NCBI RefSeq assembly: GCF_008386575.1
Contig: NZ_VUOA01000037.1
Span: forward strand, 1 to 64,000
Source of the DNA: Salinarimonas soli
Lineage (GTDB): Bacteria; Pseudomonadota; Alphaproteobacteria; Rhizobiales; Beijerinckiaceae
Direction: 5' to 3'
DNA length: 64,000 bases
The notes beneath the pieces are model-generated. The model had not been told where the DNA came from, searched no databases, and saw only the letters and a list, made by a program, of their open reading frames with translations. The translations under genes and the position numbers were made by a program. Shown here in pieces: positions 8,394 through 16,061 of the stretch (positions within the stretch are counted from its first letter, which is position 1; the number at the start of each line of letters is the position of its first letter).

Positions 8394-10850
8394 CTATGCC
8401 TTCACGAGGGGGACCTTCGGCACCGTGCGAACGCCGCCCTCGCCGCCTTTCGGCTTGTCGGGCTTCGGAGTCCGCGCCTGCGCCGAGCGGGCTTTGCGCT
8501 TGGGCTTGTCCTTGGCGTCGGCGACGTCCTTCTCGGGCTTCGGGGTGACCGGCCCTTCGGGATAGTCGAAGCCGAGCGTCCGGCGGTCGCCCTCTTCCGT
8601 CTTCACCACCACGCGGACCGCTCCGCCGTTCTTGAGGCGCCCGAACAGCACCTCGTCGGCGAGCGGCGTCTTGATCGTGCTCTGGATGAGCCTGGCCATC
8701 GGCCGGGCACCCATCGCCTCGTCGTAGCCGTGCTCCACGAGCCAGTCGCGGGCCTCGTCCGAGAGTTCGATCGTGACGTTGCGGTCGGCGAGCTGCGCCT
8801 CGAGCTGGAGGACGAACTTGTCCACCACCTTCGAGACGACCTCCTTGGGCAGATGCCCGAAGGATATGACCGAATCGAGGCGATTCCTGAACTCGGGGGC
8901 GAACAGCTTGTTGATCGCCTCCATGTCGTCGCCCTCGCGCCGGGTGCGGGTGAAGCCGTAAGCCTGCTTGGCCATGTCGGCCGCGCCGGCGTTCGACGTC
9001 ATGATCAGGATCACGTTGCGGAAGTCGACGTGCTTGCCGTTGTGGTCCGTGAGCTTCCCGTGATCCATGATCTGCAGCAGGATGTTGAACAGATCCGGAT
9101 GCGCCTTCTCGATCTCGTCGAGGAGGAGGACGCTGTGGGGGTGCTGGTCGACGCCGTCGGTCAGGAGGCCGCCCTGGTCGAAGCCCACATAGCCCGGAGG
9201 CGCGCCGATGAGGCGGCTCACCGTGTGGCGCTCCATGTACTCCGACATGTCGAAGCGCAGGAGCTCCACCCCGAGGGTCTGTGCGAGCTGCTTGGCGACC
9301 TCGGTCTTGCCGACGCCGGTGGGACCCGCGAACAGGTAGCAGCCGATGGGCTTCTCCGCATCGCGCAGGCCCGCCCGGGCGAGCTTGATCGAGGCGGTGA
9401 GGGCCGTGATCGCCGTGTCCTGGCCGTAGACCACGCGCTTGAGCGAGGTCTCGAGGTTCGAGAGCACCTCGGCATCGTCCTTCGACACCGTCTTGGGCGG
9501 GATCCGCGCCATGGAGGCGATCGTGGTCTCGATCTCCTTCACGCCGATGGTCCGCTTGCGCCGGTTCTCGGGGACGAGCATCTGCGAGGCACCCGTCTCG
9601 TCGATCACGTCGATCGCCTTGTCGGGCAGCTTGCGGTCGTTGATGTAGCGGGCCGAGAGCTCCACCGCCGCCTTGATGGCGTCGTTGGTGTATTTCAGCT
9701 TGTGGAAGTCCTCGAAGTAGGGCTTCAGGCCCTTCACGATCTCGATCGTGTCGGGGATCGACGGCTCGTTGACGTCGATCTTCTGGAAGCGGCGCACGAG
9801 GGCCCGATCCTTCTCGAAGTACTGGCGATACTCCTTGTAGGTGGTCGAGCCGATGCAGCGCAGCGAGCCTTGCGCCAGCGCGGGCTTGAGGAGATTCGAG
9901 GCATCCATCGCGCCGCCCGACGTGGCTCCCGCACCGATCACGGTGTGGATCTCGTCGATGAACATGATGGCGTTGGGATGCGCCTCGATCTCCTTCATCA
10001 CCTGCTTGAGGCGCTCCTCGAAGTCGCCGCGATAACGGGTGCCGGCGAGCAGGGTGCCCATATCGAGGGCGAAGACCGTGGCGGTGCGCAGCACCTCCGG
10101 CACCTCGCCCGTGATGATCTTGCGCGCCAGCCCCTCGGCGATCGCCGTCTTGCCGACGCCGGGATCGCCCACGAGGAGGGGATTGTTCTTCTGCCGGCGG
10201 CAGAGAACCTGGATGGTGCGCTGGACTTCCGATTCGCGCCCGATGAGCGGATCGATGCGGCCGTCCTTCGCCTTCTTGTTGAGGTTGACGCAGTAAGCGT
10301 CGAGCGCGTCGCCCTTCTTCTTCTGGCGGCCGTCGCCGTCCTCGCCGGTGGGCCGCTCGGTCGAGGATTCCTCCTCGACGCCCCGGACGGGGCGGCTCTC
10401 GGACATGCCGGCGCGCTTGGCGATGCCGTGGGAGATGTAGTTCACGGCGTCGTAGCGCGTCATGTCCTGCTCCTGCAGGAAATACGCGGCATGGCTCTCG
10501 CGCTCGGCGAAGATCGCCACGAGCACGTTCGCCCCGGTCACCTCTTCACGGCCGGACGACTGGACGTGGATCACCGCGCGCTGGATGACGCGCTGGAAGC
10601 CGGCGGTCGGCTTCGAGTCCTGACGGGCTTCGGTGACGAGGTTGGAGAGTTCGGTGTCGACATACTCGACGAGATTGCGCCTGAGCATCTCGAGGTCGAC
10701 GTTGCAGGCCCGCATGACCGCGGCGGCATCCTGATCGTCGATGAGGGCCAGAAGGAGATGCTCCAAGGTGGCATATTCATGCCGTCGCTCGCCTGCGAGG
10801 GCGAGGGCCCGGTGGAGCGCTTGTTCAAGGCTGCGTGAAAAGCTCGGCAA
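8394..10850 (-). CDS. clpA: ATP-dependent Clp protease ATP-binding subunit ClpA
   Basis: The 818-residue Hsp100 unfoldase feeds substrates, including N-degron proteins delivered by ClpS, to ClpP. The N-domain has the family start MPSFSRSLEQALHRAL and HEYATLEHLLLALIDD. AAA+ module 1 has Walker A GDPGVGKTAIAEG (about 228-240) and Walker B with MFIDEIHTVIGAG. Module 2 has GPTGVGKTEVAKQ and LLLDEIEKAHPD. The start codon is TTG (10850), fixed by conservation of the first residues. Beyond the usual C-terminus there is a lysine/proline-rich tail of about 45 residues (PKRKARSAQARTPKPDKPK), longer than in enteric ClpA. clpS lies 33 nt upstream on the same strand. Confidence 0.96.
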   Translation of the reverse strand: MPSFSRSLEQALHRALALAGERRHEYATLEHLLLALIDDQDAAAVMRACNVDLEMLRRNLVEYVDTELSNLVTEARQDSKPTAGFQRVIQRAVIHVQSSGREEVTGANVLVAIFAERESHAAYFLQEQDMTRYDAVNYISHGIAKRAGMSESRPVRGVEEESSTERPTGEDGDGRQKKKGDALDAYCVNLNKKAKDGRIDPLIGRESEVQRTIQVLCRRQKNNPLLVGDPGVGKTAIAEGLARKIITGEVPEVLRTATVFALDMGTLLAGTRYRGDFEERLKQVMKEIEAHPNAIMFIDEIHTVIGAGATSGGAMDASNLLKPALAQGSLRCIGSTTYKEYRQYFEKDRALVRRFQKIDVNEPSIPDTIEIVKGLKPYFEDFHKLKYTNDAIKAAVELSARYINDRKLPDKAIDVIDETGASQMLVPENRRKRTIGVKEIETTIASMARIPPKTVSKDDAEVLSNLETSLKRVVYGQDTAITALTASIKLARAGLRDAEKPIGCYLFAGPTGVGKTEVAKQLAQTLGVELLRFDMSEYMERHTVSRLIGAPPGYVGFDQGGLLTDGVDQHPHSVLLLDEIEKAHPDLFNILLQIMDHGKLTDHNGKHVDFRNVILIMTSNAGAADMAKQAYGFTRTRREGDDMEAINKLFAPEFRNRLDSVISFGHLPKEVVSKVVDKFVLQLEAQLADRNVTIELSDEARDWLVEHGYDEAMGARPMARLIQSTIKTPLADEVLFGRLKNGGAVRVVVKTEEGDRRTLGFDYPEGPVTPKPEKDVADAKDKPKRKARSAQARTPKPDKPKGGEGGVRTVPKVPLVKA

Positions 10851-10883
10851 GGGGGGCCTCTGCGATCTTTGCGGTGGACCGGG

Positions 10884-11267
10884 TCACTTCTTCTCCATAA
10901 CGCACTGAAGAGGATGTTGGTGCTTGCGGGCGAAGTCCATCACCTGCGTCACCTTGGTCTCGGCGATCTCGTAGGTGAAGATTCCGCACTCCCCGACCCC
11001 GTTGTGGTGGACGTGGAGCATGACGCGCGTGGCGTCCTCGCGGGATTTGTTGAAGAAACGCTCGAGGACGTGAATGACGAACTCCATGGGGGTGTAGTCG
11101 TCGTTCAGCAGCAGAACCCGGTAGAGGTTGGGGCGCTTGGTACGGGTTTTCGTCCGGGTGATGATCGCGGTGCCCTGGCGGCCGTCGTCGTCGCCACCCG
11201 GCGCGCGCGGCTCCTTCGCCAGCCGCGTCGCAGGCAATCCGTGAAAGGTGTGGACGTCCGCGGACAT
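10884..11267 (-). CDS. clpS: ATP-dependent Clp protease adaptor ClpS
   Basis: The 127-residue N-recognin binds proteins with N-terminal Leu, Phe, Tyr or Trp and docks on the ClpA N-domain. After a variable, basic N-terminal arm come the family motifs [17 protein letters not shown] (the [10 protein letters not shown] ligand pocket), [19 protein letters not shown] and [15 protein letters not shown]. The terminal part ([12 protein letters not shown]) is also canonical. The ATG at 11267 is used here; the N-terminal extension of about 45 residues is variable between species. It is the first gene of the clpS-clpA operon, and the 143-nt gap to the phasin terminator should contain its promoter. Confidence 0.95.
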   Translation of the reverse strand: MSADVHTFHGLPATRLAKEPRAPGGDDDGRQGTAIITRTKTRTKRPNLYRVLLLNDDYTPMEFVIHVLERFFNKSREDATRVMLHVHHNGVGECGIFTYEIAETKVTQVMDFARKHQHPLQCVMEKK

Positions 11268-11410
11268 CGTGATCCTGGTCTACAACCCGACTGGTCCGCC
11301 AAGGCCCGTATGGCCTGGAGCGGACCACCCCAGCCCGTGTGAGTCCCTAATCTATAGGCGACGAGCCCGCTTCGCCAGAGCGACGATATGCGGCGACGCC
11401 TGGAGCCTTG

Positions 11411-11444
11411 AAAACGCAAAACGCCCGGCCGCAGGGGCCGGACG
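11411..11444 (-). terminator. Intrinsic terminator of the phasin gene
   Basis: On the minus strand CGTCCGGCC (11444-11436) and GGCCGGGCG (11430-11422) form a 9-bp stem with one G-U pair and a five-base loop. It is followed immediately by TTTTGCGTTTT. It lies 29 nt past the phasin stop codon. This is the cleanest intrinsic terminator in the window. Confidence 0.85.
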
Positions 11445-11473
11445 TCTGGGTCCTTCCGAGAGAGGTAGGGGGC

Positions 11474-11809
11474 TTACTTGCCCGCGCCGACCTTCGCCAC
11501 CAGACCCTCGATCGGCTTGAACGACTCCTTGGCGAGGTTCGTGTAGAGCTCGCCCATCTTGGTCGCCTGGGCCACGAAGCCCTCGTACGACGCCTTGAAG
11601 TAGTCGGTCTGGATCTCGATCGCCTTGTCGAGGGTCTTGGCGCCGACGAGCTTCTCGAGCGTGGCGCTGCTGTGCTCGAAGGACTTCTTGGCGTAGTCGG
11701 CGGCCTCGACGGCGATCGTCTGGGCGGAGGCCGACAGGGTCCCGAAGGCCTTCATGGTGGCCTCGACGTTGTCCTTGCCGAACTGCTGGATGTTCTCGAA
11801 CTGGTTCAT
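11474..11809 (-). CDS. Phasin family protein (PHA granule-associated)
   Basis: The 111-residue helical protein begins MNQFENIQQFGKDNVEATMK and carries the phasin_2 pattern of amphipathic helices rich in Ala, Lys, Glu and aromatic residues (SAQTIAVEAADYAKKSFE, FKASYEGFVAQATKMG). Phasins coat polyhydroxyalkanoate granules, limiting coalescence and helping granule partition. The frame is open upstream to 11905, but the -10 element of a strong promoter at 11887-11915 lies inside that extension, so ATG 11809 is the true start. Predicted regulation is by a PhaR-like repressor at two palindromes (11892-11902, 11921-11935). A strong terminator follows, so it is a monocistronic unit. Confidence 0.88.
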   Translation of the reverse strand: MNQFENIQQFGKDNVEATMKAFGTLSASAQTIAVEAADYAKKSFEHSSATLEKLVGAKTLDKAIEIQTDYFKASYEGFVAQATKMGELYTNLAKESFKPIEGLVAKVGAGK

Positions 11810-11886
11810 GGCTGCTTCGGCGCGGCGCGCCGCCTTCTCGTCGCTGATGTCAGGTTCGCCGCCACCATCGGGAAGCGAGCGATGCC

Positions 11887-11915
11887 AGTATGTGCACTGC
11901 ACCATTCGCTGTCAA
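11887..11915 (-). promoter_or_regulatory. Strong sigma70-type promoter of the phasin gene
   Basis: Reading the minus strand, a perfect -35 TTGACA (11915-11910) and a -10 CATACT (11892-11887) are separated by exactly 17 bp. Transcription would start near 11880, giving a 5' leader of about 70 nt before ATG 11809. Confidence 0.7.
11892..11902. promoter_or_regulatory. PhaR-like operator 1 (overlaps spacer and -10)
   Basis: GTGCA-C-TGCAC is a perfect palindrome that overlaps the spacer and the first base of the -10. Its TGC...GCA arms resemble the PhaR sites reported in Paracoccus and Rhodobacter. Binding here would block RNA polymerase. Confidence 0.6.
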
Positions 11916-11920
11916 GAATA

Positions 11921-11935
11921 TTGTGCACTGCACAA
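11921..11935. promoter_or_regulatory. PhaR-like operator 2 (just upstream of -35)
   Basis: TTGTGCA-C-TGCACAA is a perfect 15-bp palindrome containing the same 11-bp core as operator 1. The two centres are 31 bp apart, about three helical turns, so repressors would sit on the same DNA face on either side of the -35. Confidence 0.6.
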
Positions 11936-12078
11936 AAGTCGAAGATCCCCCGTGATCCGATTAACTCCCCCGTAACCGCGTCGTCCTACCGTCTTGGGGT
12001 GTGTCGTTGCGGGCACGCCGTCTCCGGACGGCGCCCGCAGCACGGATCGAAGCCGGCAGGACGAGGACGGGCGTCACG

Positions 12079-13641
12079 ATGGTATGGGGTAGCGTGTCTG
12101 GTCAGCGCGGGCGTATCGCAGCGCTGGCGATGGCGGTGGGAGCGGCGGCGACCGTCCTCGTGGCGAGCGCCTCTCCGGCGGATGCGGCGCGGCGCAAGCG
12201 CGCCTCGGGCGGTTACAACCCGCCCTATGCCGCCATGGTGGTCGACGTGAAGACCGGCCGCACCCTCCACGCGGTGAACGAGGACGCCCTGCGCCATCCC
12301 GCGTCGGTCACGAAGGTGATGACGCTCTATCTCCTGTTCGAGCAGCTGGAGCGCGGGCGCTACCAGCTCGATACGCCGCTCGCCGTCTCGGCGCGCGCGG
12401 CCGGCATGGCGCCCTCGAAGCTCGGCCTGCGCGCGGGCTCCACCATCGACGTGGAGGACGCGATCCTCGCCCTCGTCACGAAATCCGCCAACGACGCGGC
12501 GGCGACCATCGCCGAGAACGTCGCGGGCTCCGAGACGGCTTTCGCCGACCTGATGACCCGCCGCGCCCGCCAGCTCGGCATGTCGCGCACCGTGTTCCGC
12601 AACGCCTCCGGCCTGCCCAACCCGCAGCAGGTCACCACGGCGCGGGACCTCACGATCCTGGCGCGCGCGATCCAGGACCGGTTCCCGAAATATTATAAGT
12701 ACTTCCAGACCCGCCAGTTCGAGTTCGCGGGCCGGGTGCACGGCAACCACAACCGGCTTCTCGGCCGCGTCGAGGGCGTCGACGGCATCAAGACGGGCTT
12801 CGTGCGCGCGTCGGGCTTCAACCTGATGACGAACGCGAAGACCGACGACCGCCATATCGTCGCCGTGGTGCTCGGCGGGCGCTCGGGCGCCCACCGGGAC
12901 GGGATCGTCACGAATCTCGTGGAGACGCTCCTGCCTCGCGCCTACGCCGGAGCACGCCAGACGGCCCCGATCCTCGTGGCGGGCGACCAGACCCCGGTCC
13001 CGGCTCGTCCGGCGGTCGTGGCCGAGGCGCCCAAGGAGACCCCCAAGGAGGCGCCTCGCGCCCGGGCCGACGTGAACGTGGAGACCACCGCCACCACGAC
13101 CCCCGTGCCCCAGGCCCGGCCGAAGGCGCCCCTCGACCTCAATGCCATGCGCCCGGCCGTCGCCTCCGCCGCCGGCGGCTCGACGACGACGCCCGGCTCG
13201 GGGCCGGCGCTTCGCTGGAACCAGGGGCCTGCCGGCACCCCGGCGTCCGCCTCGGCCTTCGCTTCGGCGGACTCTGCGGCGCTGCCGCTTCCCGCCGCCC
13301 ACGCCGCCCGCGCCGAGGCTCCCCGTCCGGCGACCGTCGTCGCCAAGGCGGAGCCCAAGGCCGAGACGAAGCCCGAGCCCGCCCGCGCTGCCGCCTCCGC
13401 GTGGGTGATCCAGCTTGGCGCCGTGGACGACGAGGGCAAGGCCAAGGAGATGCTCGAGGCCGCGAAGTCCCGCAGTGGCCGCACCCTCGCCAAGGCCTCA
13501 CCCTTCACCGAGAAGGTCACCCGCGACGGCTCGACCCTGTTCCGGGCCCGCTTCTCGGGCTTCAGCGAGGCCGACGACGCGCAGGACGCCTGCCGCACCC
13601 TGAAGCGCAACGGGTTCAACTGCTTCGCGACCCGCAGCTGA
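12079..13641 (+). CDS. D-alanyl-D-alanine carboxypeptidase (PBP5/6 class) with SPOR domain
   Basis: The 520-residue periplasmic penicillin-binding protein trims the terminal D-Ala of peptidoglycan pentapeptides. A signal peptide (about 1-37, ending ASPADAA) precedes the serine peptidase S11 domain. The catalytic motifs are SVTK (Ser76, Lys79), SAN (136-138) and KTG (238-240). A long Pro/Ala/Thr-rich linker (about 300-435) leads to a C-terminal SPOR domain (WVIQLGAVDDEGKA...), which binds denuded septal glycan, so the enzyme is probably recruited to division or growth sites. ATG 12079 has GAGGAC upstream; a GTG at 12001 would add 26 basic residues before the signal peptide. It is divergent from the phasin gene. 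Confidence 0.93.
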   Translation: MVWGSVSGQRGRIAALAMAVGAAATVLVASASPADAARRKRASGGYNPPYAAMVVDVKTGRTLHAVNEDALRHPASVTKVMTLYLLFEQLERGRYQLDTPLAVSARAAGMAPSKLGLRAGSTIDVEDAILALVTKSANDAAATIAENVAGSETAFADLMTRRARQLGMSRTVFRNASGLPNPQQVTTARDLTILARAIQDRFPKYYKYFQTRQFEFAGRVHGNHNRLLGRVEGVDGIKTGFVRASGFNLMTNAKTDDRHIVAVVLGGRSGAHRDGIVTNLVETLLPRAYAGARQTAPILVAGDQTPVPARPAVVAEAPKETPKEAPRARADVNVETTATTTPVPQARPKAPLDLNAMRPAVASAAGGSTTTPGSGPALRWNQGPAGTPASASAFASADSAALPLPAAHAARAEAPRPATVVAKAEPKAETKPEPARAAASAWVIQLGAVDDEGKAKEMLEAAKSRSGRTLAKASPFTEKVTRDGSTLFRARFSGFSEADDAQDACRTLKRNGFNCFATRS

Positions 13642-13734
13642 CCGCGGATCGCAGGGCCGGCGCCCGGAGCGGCGCCGTCCGATGCCTGCCAGTAAAACCG
13701 ACAGCGGCCCGTATGGCCGTCCGCGCGTGGAGTA

Positions 13735-14451
13735 TCAGCGATGTCGGCTCAGCAAGATCTCCTTGGCCCCGTTGACCCGGGCCGCAAGGTAGGTCGTTCC
13801 ACCCTGGTCGGGGTGGAGCTTCATCATGAGCGTCCGGTGGGCCCGCCGAATCTCTTCGGGCGGGGCGCCGGGCTCAAGGCCCAGGATCTGATAGGCCTCC
13901 TCTTCCGTCATCGCGCCCGGCTTCGCCTGGGCACCAGGCCCCGCGTCGTGGTCTCGATCAGCGTCTACACGCCAGCCGGGAAACCGGCGGTCGAGATACG
14001 CCTCTAGGAGCCGCAGGCCGTCCGGATCGCGGGCGGCACACTCGGCGAGGAGCGCCTTGAGGGCGGGCTCGGGCAGGTCCCCCAGGCGGCGCCCGGCATG
14101 GGCGCCGGCCAGGACCGAGCCGGACATGTGTCCCGTATCGTGATCGAGCTCCATCTCGATCATCGCGGAGCGGACGCGCGAGACGGCCCCGGAGGAGGGC
14201 GTGCTCCGCGGGCTTTGACCAAGGCGCGGGAACGGCATCCAGCCCCATCCGAGAAGCCACCCGCCCGCGCCGCCCACGAGAAGCGCCATGTCGATCCGCC
14301 CACGCACGAGCAGCAAGGCGGCAAGGCCGAGAGCCGCGACCCCGCCGACCCGTTTCGCGGTCCGCGCGAGCACGGCGGGGTTCGCGCCCGCGAAGAACTT
14401 CGAGACCCACCAGATCACGGCCAGGGCCGCGAGGCCGTAGAGAAGGCTCAT
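13735..14451 (-). CDS. Membrane-anchored DnaJ-domain protein
   Basis: The 238-residue protein has hydrophobic segments at the N-terminus (about 2-20, 37-49 and 54-70) and a C-terminal J domain. It ends YQILGLEPGAPPEEIRRAHRTLMMKLHPDQGGTT with the essential HPD tripeptide at 213-215. The topology (membrane N-terminus, cytosolic J domain at the very end) resembles DjlA/Pam18-type co-chaperones, which stimulate DnaK ATPase at the membrane. It overlaps the upstream VWA-like gene by 4 nt (ATGA, 14448-14451), so the two are translationally coupled and probably act together. The client is unknown. Confidence 0.85.
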   Translation of the reverse strand: MSLLYGLAALAVIWWVSKFFAGANPAVLARTAKRVGGVAALGLAALLLVRGRIDMALLVGGAGGWLLGWGWMPFPRLGQSPRSTPSSGAVSRVRSAMIEMELDHDTGHMSGSVLAGAHAGRRLGDLPEPALKALLAECAARDPDGLRLLEAYLDRRFPGWRVDADRDHDAGPGAQAKPGAMTEEEAYQILGLEPGAPPEEIRRAHRTLMMKLHPDQGGTTYLAARVNGAKEILLSRHR

Positions 14452-15188
14452 CGGCCGCCGCCCGGCATCGCCGTGAGGAGCCGGCGCGCCTCGCCTTCCC
14501 GGGATGCCAGGCGGTGGAGCGCCACCGTGCCGCCGCTCGCATAGGCCGCGGCGGCCCGCAGGAGGCCTGCGAGCCGGCCCGCGGCCCCGGCGTCGAAATG
14601 AGCGTAGGCGCCGCCCGTCAGCCGCGCGATCTCGCGAAAGGCCCGGCCGGCGTCCGCGTCGGCGCCCTCATGGAACATGAAAGCCTTGACGCCGAGAAGC
14701 CCCAGCTCGCCCGCCACGGCGCAGAGCTCGTCGACGGGCTCCTCCATGGCGTCGCCGACATAGACGAGCGCCCGCACCGGCGTCCGCCCGGCTTCGGTGC
14801 GCACGTGCCGCAGCACGCGTGCGATCTGGGTCTGGCCGCCGCGGCAGTCGATCCGGCCCATGAGCGAGGTCAGCGCCGCCGCGTCGGCGACCCAGCGCGA
14901 GGAGCGGCACTCGTCGAAGCCCCGGAAGTAGACGAGCTGGACCGCGAGCCCCGCAAGGGACGCGGTCGCGCCGAACATATCCGCCTGAAGCCGGCAGGCC
15001 AGATCCCAGGTGGGCTGCCGGCTCATCGTCGCGTCGAGCGCGAAGACGAGCCGCCCGCGCGGATCCGAGTCGGCGACCGGAGCAAGCCGCTTGGCGCTGC
15101 CGAGGAAGGCATCGATGGCCGAAGACCCCGCCGGGGCAGGAGCCGTTGCGGGGTTCGCCGTCTTGAGAGGTTTGGAACTGTCGTTCAT
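14448..15188 (-). CDS. VWA-like domain protein coupled to DnaJ
   Basis: The 246-residue protein shows a von Willebrand A fold. RGRLVFALDATMSRQPTW gives a MIDAS-like DxTxS at 52-56 (Asp52, Thr54, Ser56). Further conserved segments are VQLVYFRGFDEC, a CRGGQTQIARVL block with the third-loop Thr, and LVYVGDAMEE. There is no signal peptide. Proteins like this with a downstream J-domain gene recur in Rhizobiales; their function is not established. The start is ATG 15188; the stop overlaps the dnaJ start by 4 nt. The canonical MIDAS is DxSxS, so the Thr substitution is a small departure. Confidence 0.75.
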   Translation of the reverse strand: MNDSSKPLKTANPATAPAPAGSSAIDAFLGSAKRLAPVADSDPRGRLVFALDATMSRQPTWDLACRLQADMFGATASLAGLAVQLVYFRGFDECRSSRWVADAAALTSLMGRIDCRGGQTQIARVLRHVRTEAGRTPVRALVYVGDAMEEPVDELCAVAGELGLLGVKAFMFHEGADADAGRAFREIARLTGGAYAHFDAGAAGRLAGLLRAAAAYASGGTVALHRLASREGEARRLLTAMPGGGR

Positions 15189-15251
15189 CGCCAGCAGGAT
15201 GTGGCGATTTCGGCCCGCGATGCAATCGCGGGCGGGATCGTCTGGCGGCGG

Positions 15252-15611
15252 CTAGTGGAGGACCCGGGTCTCGGGGCTGGTGCGGGCGACGCGCTCCCAG
15301 GCCAGCAGGGCGCTTCCCTCGACACCGCTGTCCTGCAGCGACTCGCTCAAGGTGATGAAGTGGCGCTCGGTGGTCTGAAGCTCCGCCGCGAACGAGATGT
15401 CGTCGATCGCCTCCAGTTCCGCCGCAGCATAACGATCGAGCGCGGCAGACATATCGGCGTATGCGAAGGCCACCGGCAGCGTGCGGAAGATGGTCGCGAA
15501 GGTTTCGTGAAGATCGCCTGTCTCGAGATCGCGCATCTGAACGAGATAGCCGTCCGAATGCTCGCAGACCTCATACCGCCAATGCCGACCTTCGGAGGCG
15601 GAAAAGAGCAT
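15252..15611 (-). CDS. Hypothetical protein, 119 aa
   Basis: The cytosolic protein of 119 residues begins MLFSASEGRHWRYEVCEHSDGYLVQM and is rich in acidic and aromatic residues. No signal peptide, membrane segment or known motif is evident. The frame is open upstream to 15800, but ATG 15611 has a strong AGGAGA six nucleotides before it and marks where protein-like composition starts; the extension would overlap the next minus-strand gene. It lies 63 nt upstream of the VWA-like gene and could be the first gene of that operon. I do not recognise the family. Confidence 0.6.
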   Translation of the reverse strand: MLFSASEGRHWRYEVCEHSDGYLVQMRDLETGDLHETFATIFRTLPVAFAYADMSAALDRYAAAELEAIDDISFAAELQTTERHFITLSESLQDSGVEGSALLAWERVARTSPETRVLH

Positions 15612-15693
15612 CGCGTCTCTCCTCAACATTGTTACGGATGAACAATGCCGTTCGAGGCCGCCCGGTTCCGCCTGCAGGCTTGACAGGCTCGTG

Positions 15694-15948
15694 TCAGCGG
15701 CTGGCGCCGGTCTCGACGCGCACGCGGCCGCTGATTCGCACCTCGGTGCCGTTGCCGAGATCCACGAAACCCGGCGTGCGGCCGGGGCGAAGCCCGCCAT
15801 TCGCCGCCGGTGCCGCGGCCGGGCAGCCGACCCGCTGCGGCGGCGTGACGCCGGGGGGCAGATCGCGAGGCGGACGGCAGTCCGGACGCGCCGAGGCCGG
15901 AACGGCTGCGAGCAGGAGCAGGGCGGCGGGGAGGAGGTGCTGCGTCAT
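15694..15948 (-). CDS. Small secreted hypothetical protein
   Basis: The 84-residue product has a classical signal peptide (MTQHLLPAALLLLAAVPASA, cleavage after about residue 20). The mature part of about 64 residues is proline-rich, with two cysteines (Cys24, Cys42) that could form a disulfide. The C-terminal RPGRTPGFVDLGNGTEVRISGRVRVE resembles small rhizobial periplasmic proteins that end in a beta-strand-rich, arginine-containing segment. Function is unknown. It is divergent from the MFS gene at 16062. Confidence 0.6.
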   Translation of the reverse strand: MTQHLLPAALLLLAAVPASARPDCRPPRDLPPGVTPPQRVGCPAAAPAANGGLRPGRTPGFVDLGNGTEVRISGRVRVETGASR

Positions 15949-16061
15949 CGGGGGAGCCTAGCACGATGTGCCCGACGAGCACGAGGCGCAGGGGTGGCGC
16001 GCGCGCGTTGCAAGGCGCGGGGGCTCGCCTTGGCGCGGCTGTGCCGTTAGCGTCGGGGGAC

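Noticed and set aside
8280-10838. 852-codon plus-strand frame opposite clpA
   Set aside because: It is an antisense shadow of clpA with no ribosome site and low-complexity composition; ClpA motifs on the other strand are complete.
11810-11905. Extended phasin start at 11905
   Set aside because: The extension would begin upstream of the predicted transcription start and includes the -10 and an operator; ATG 11809 matches the family start.
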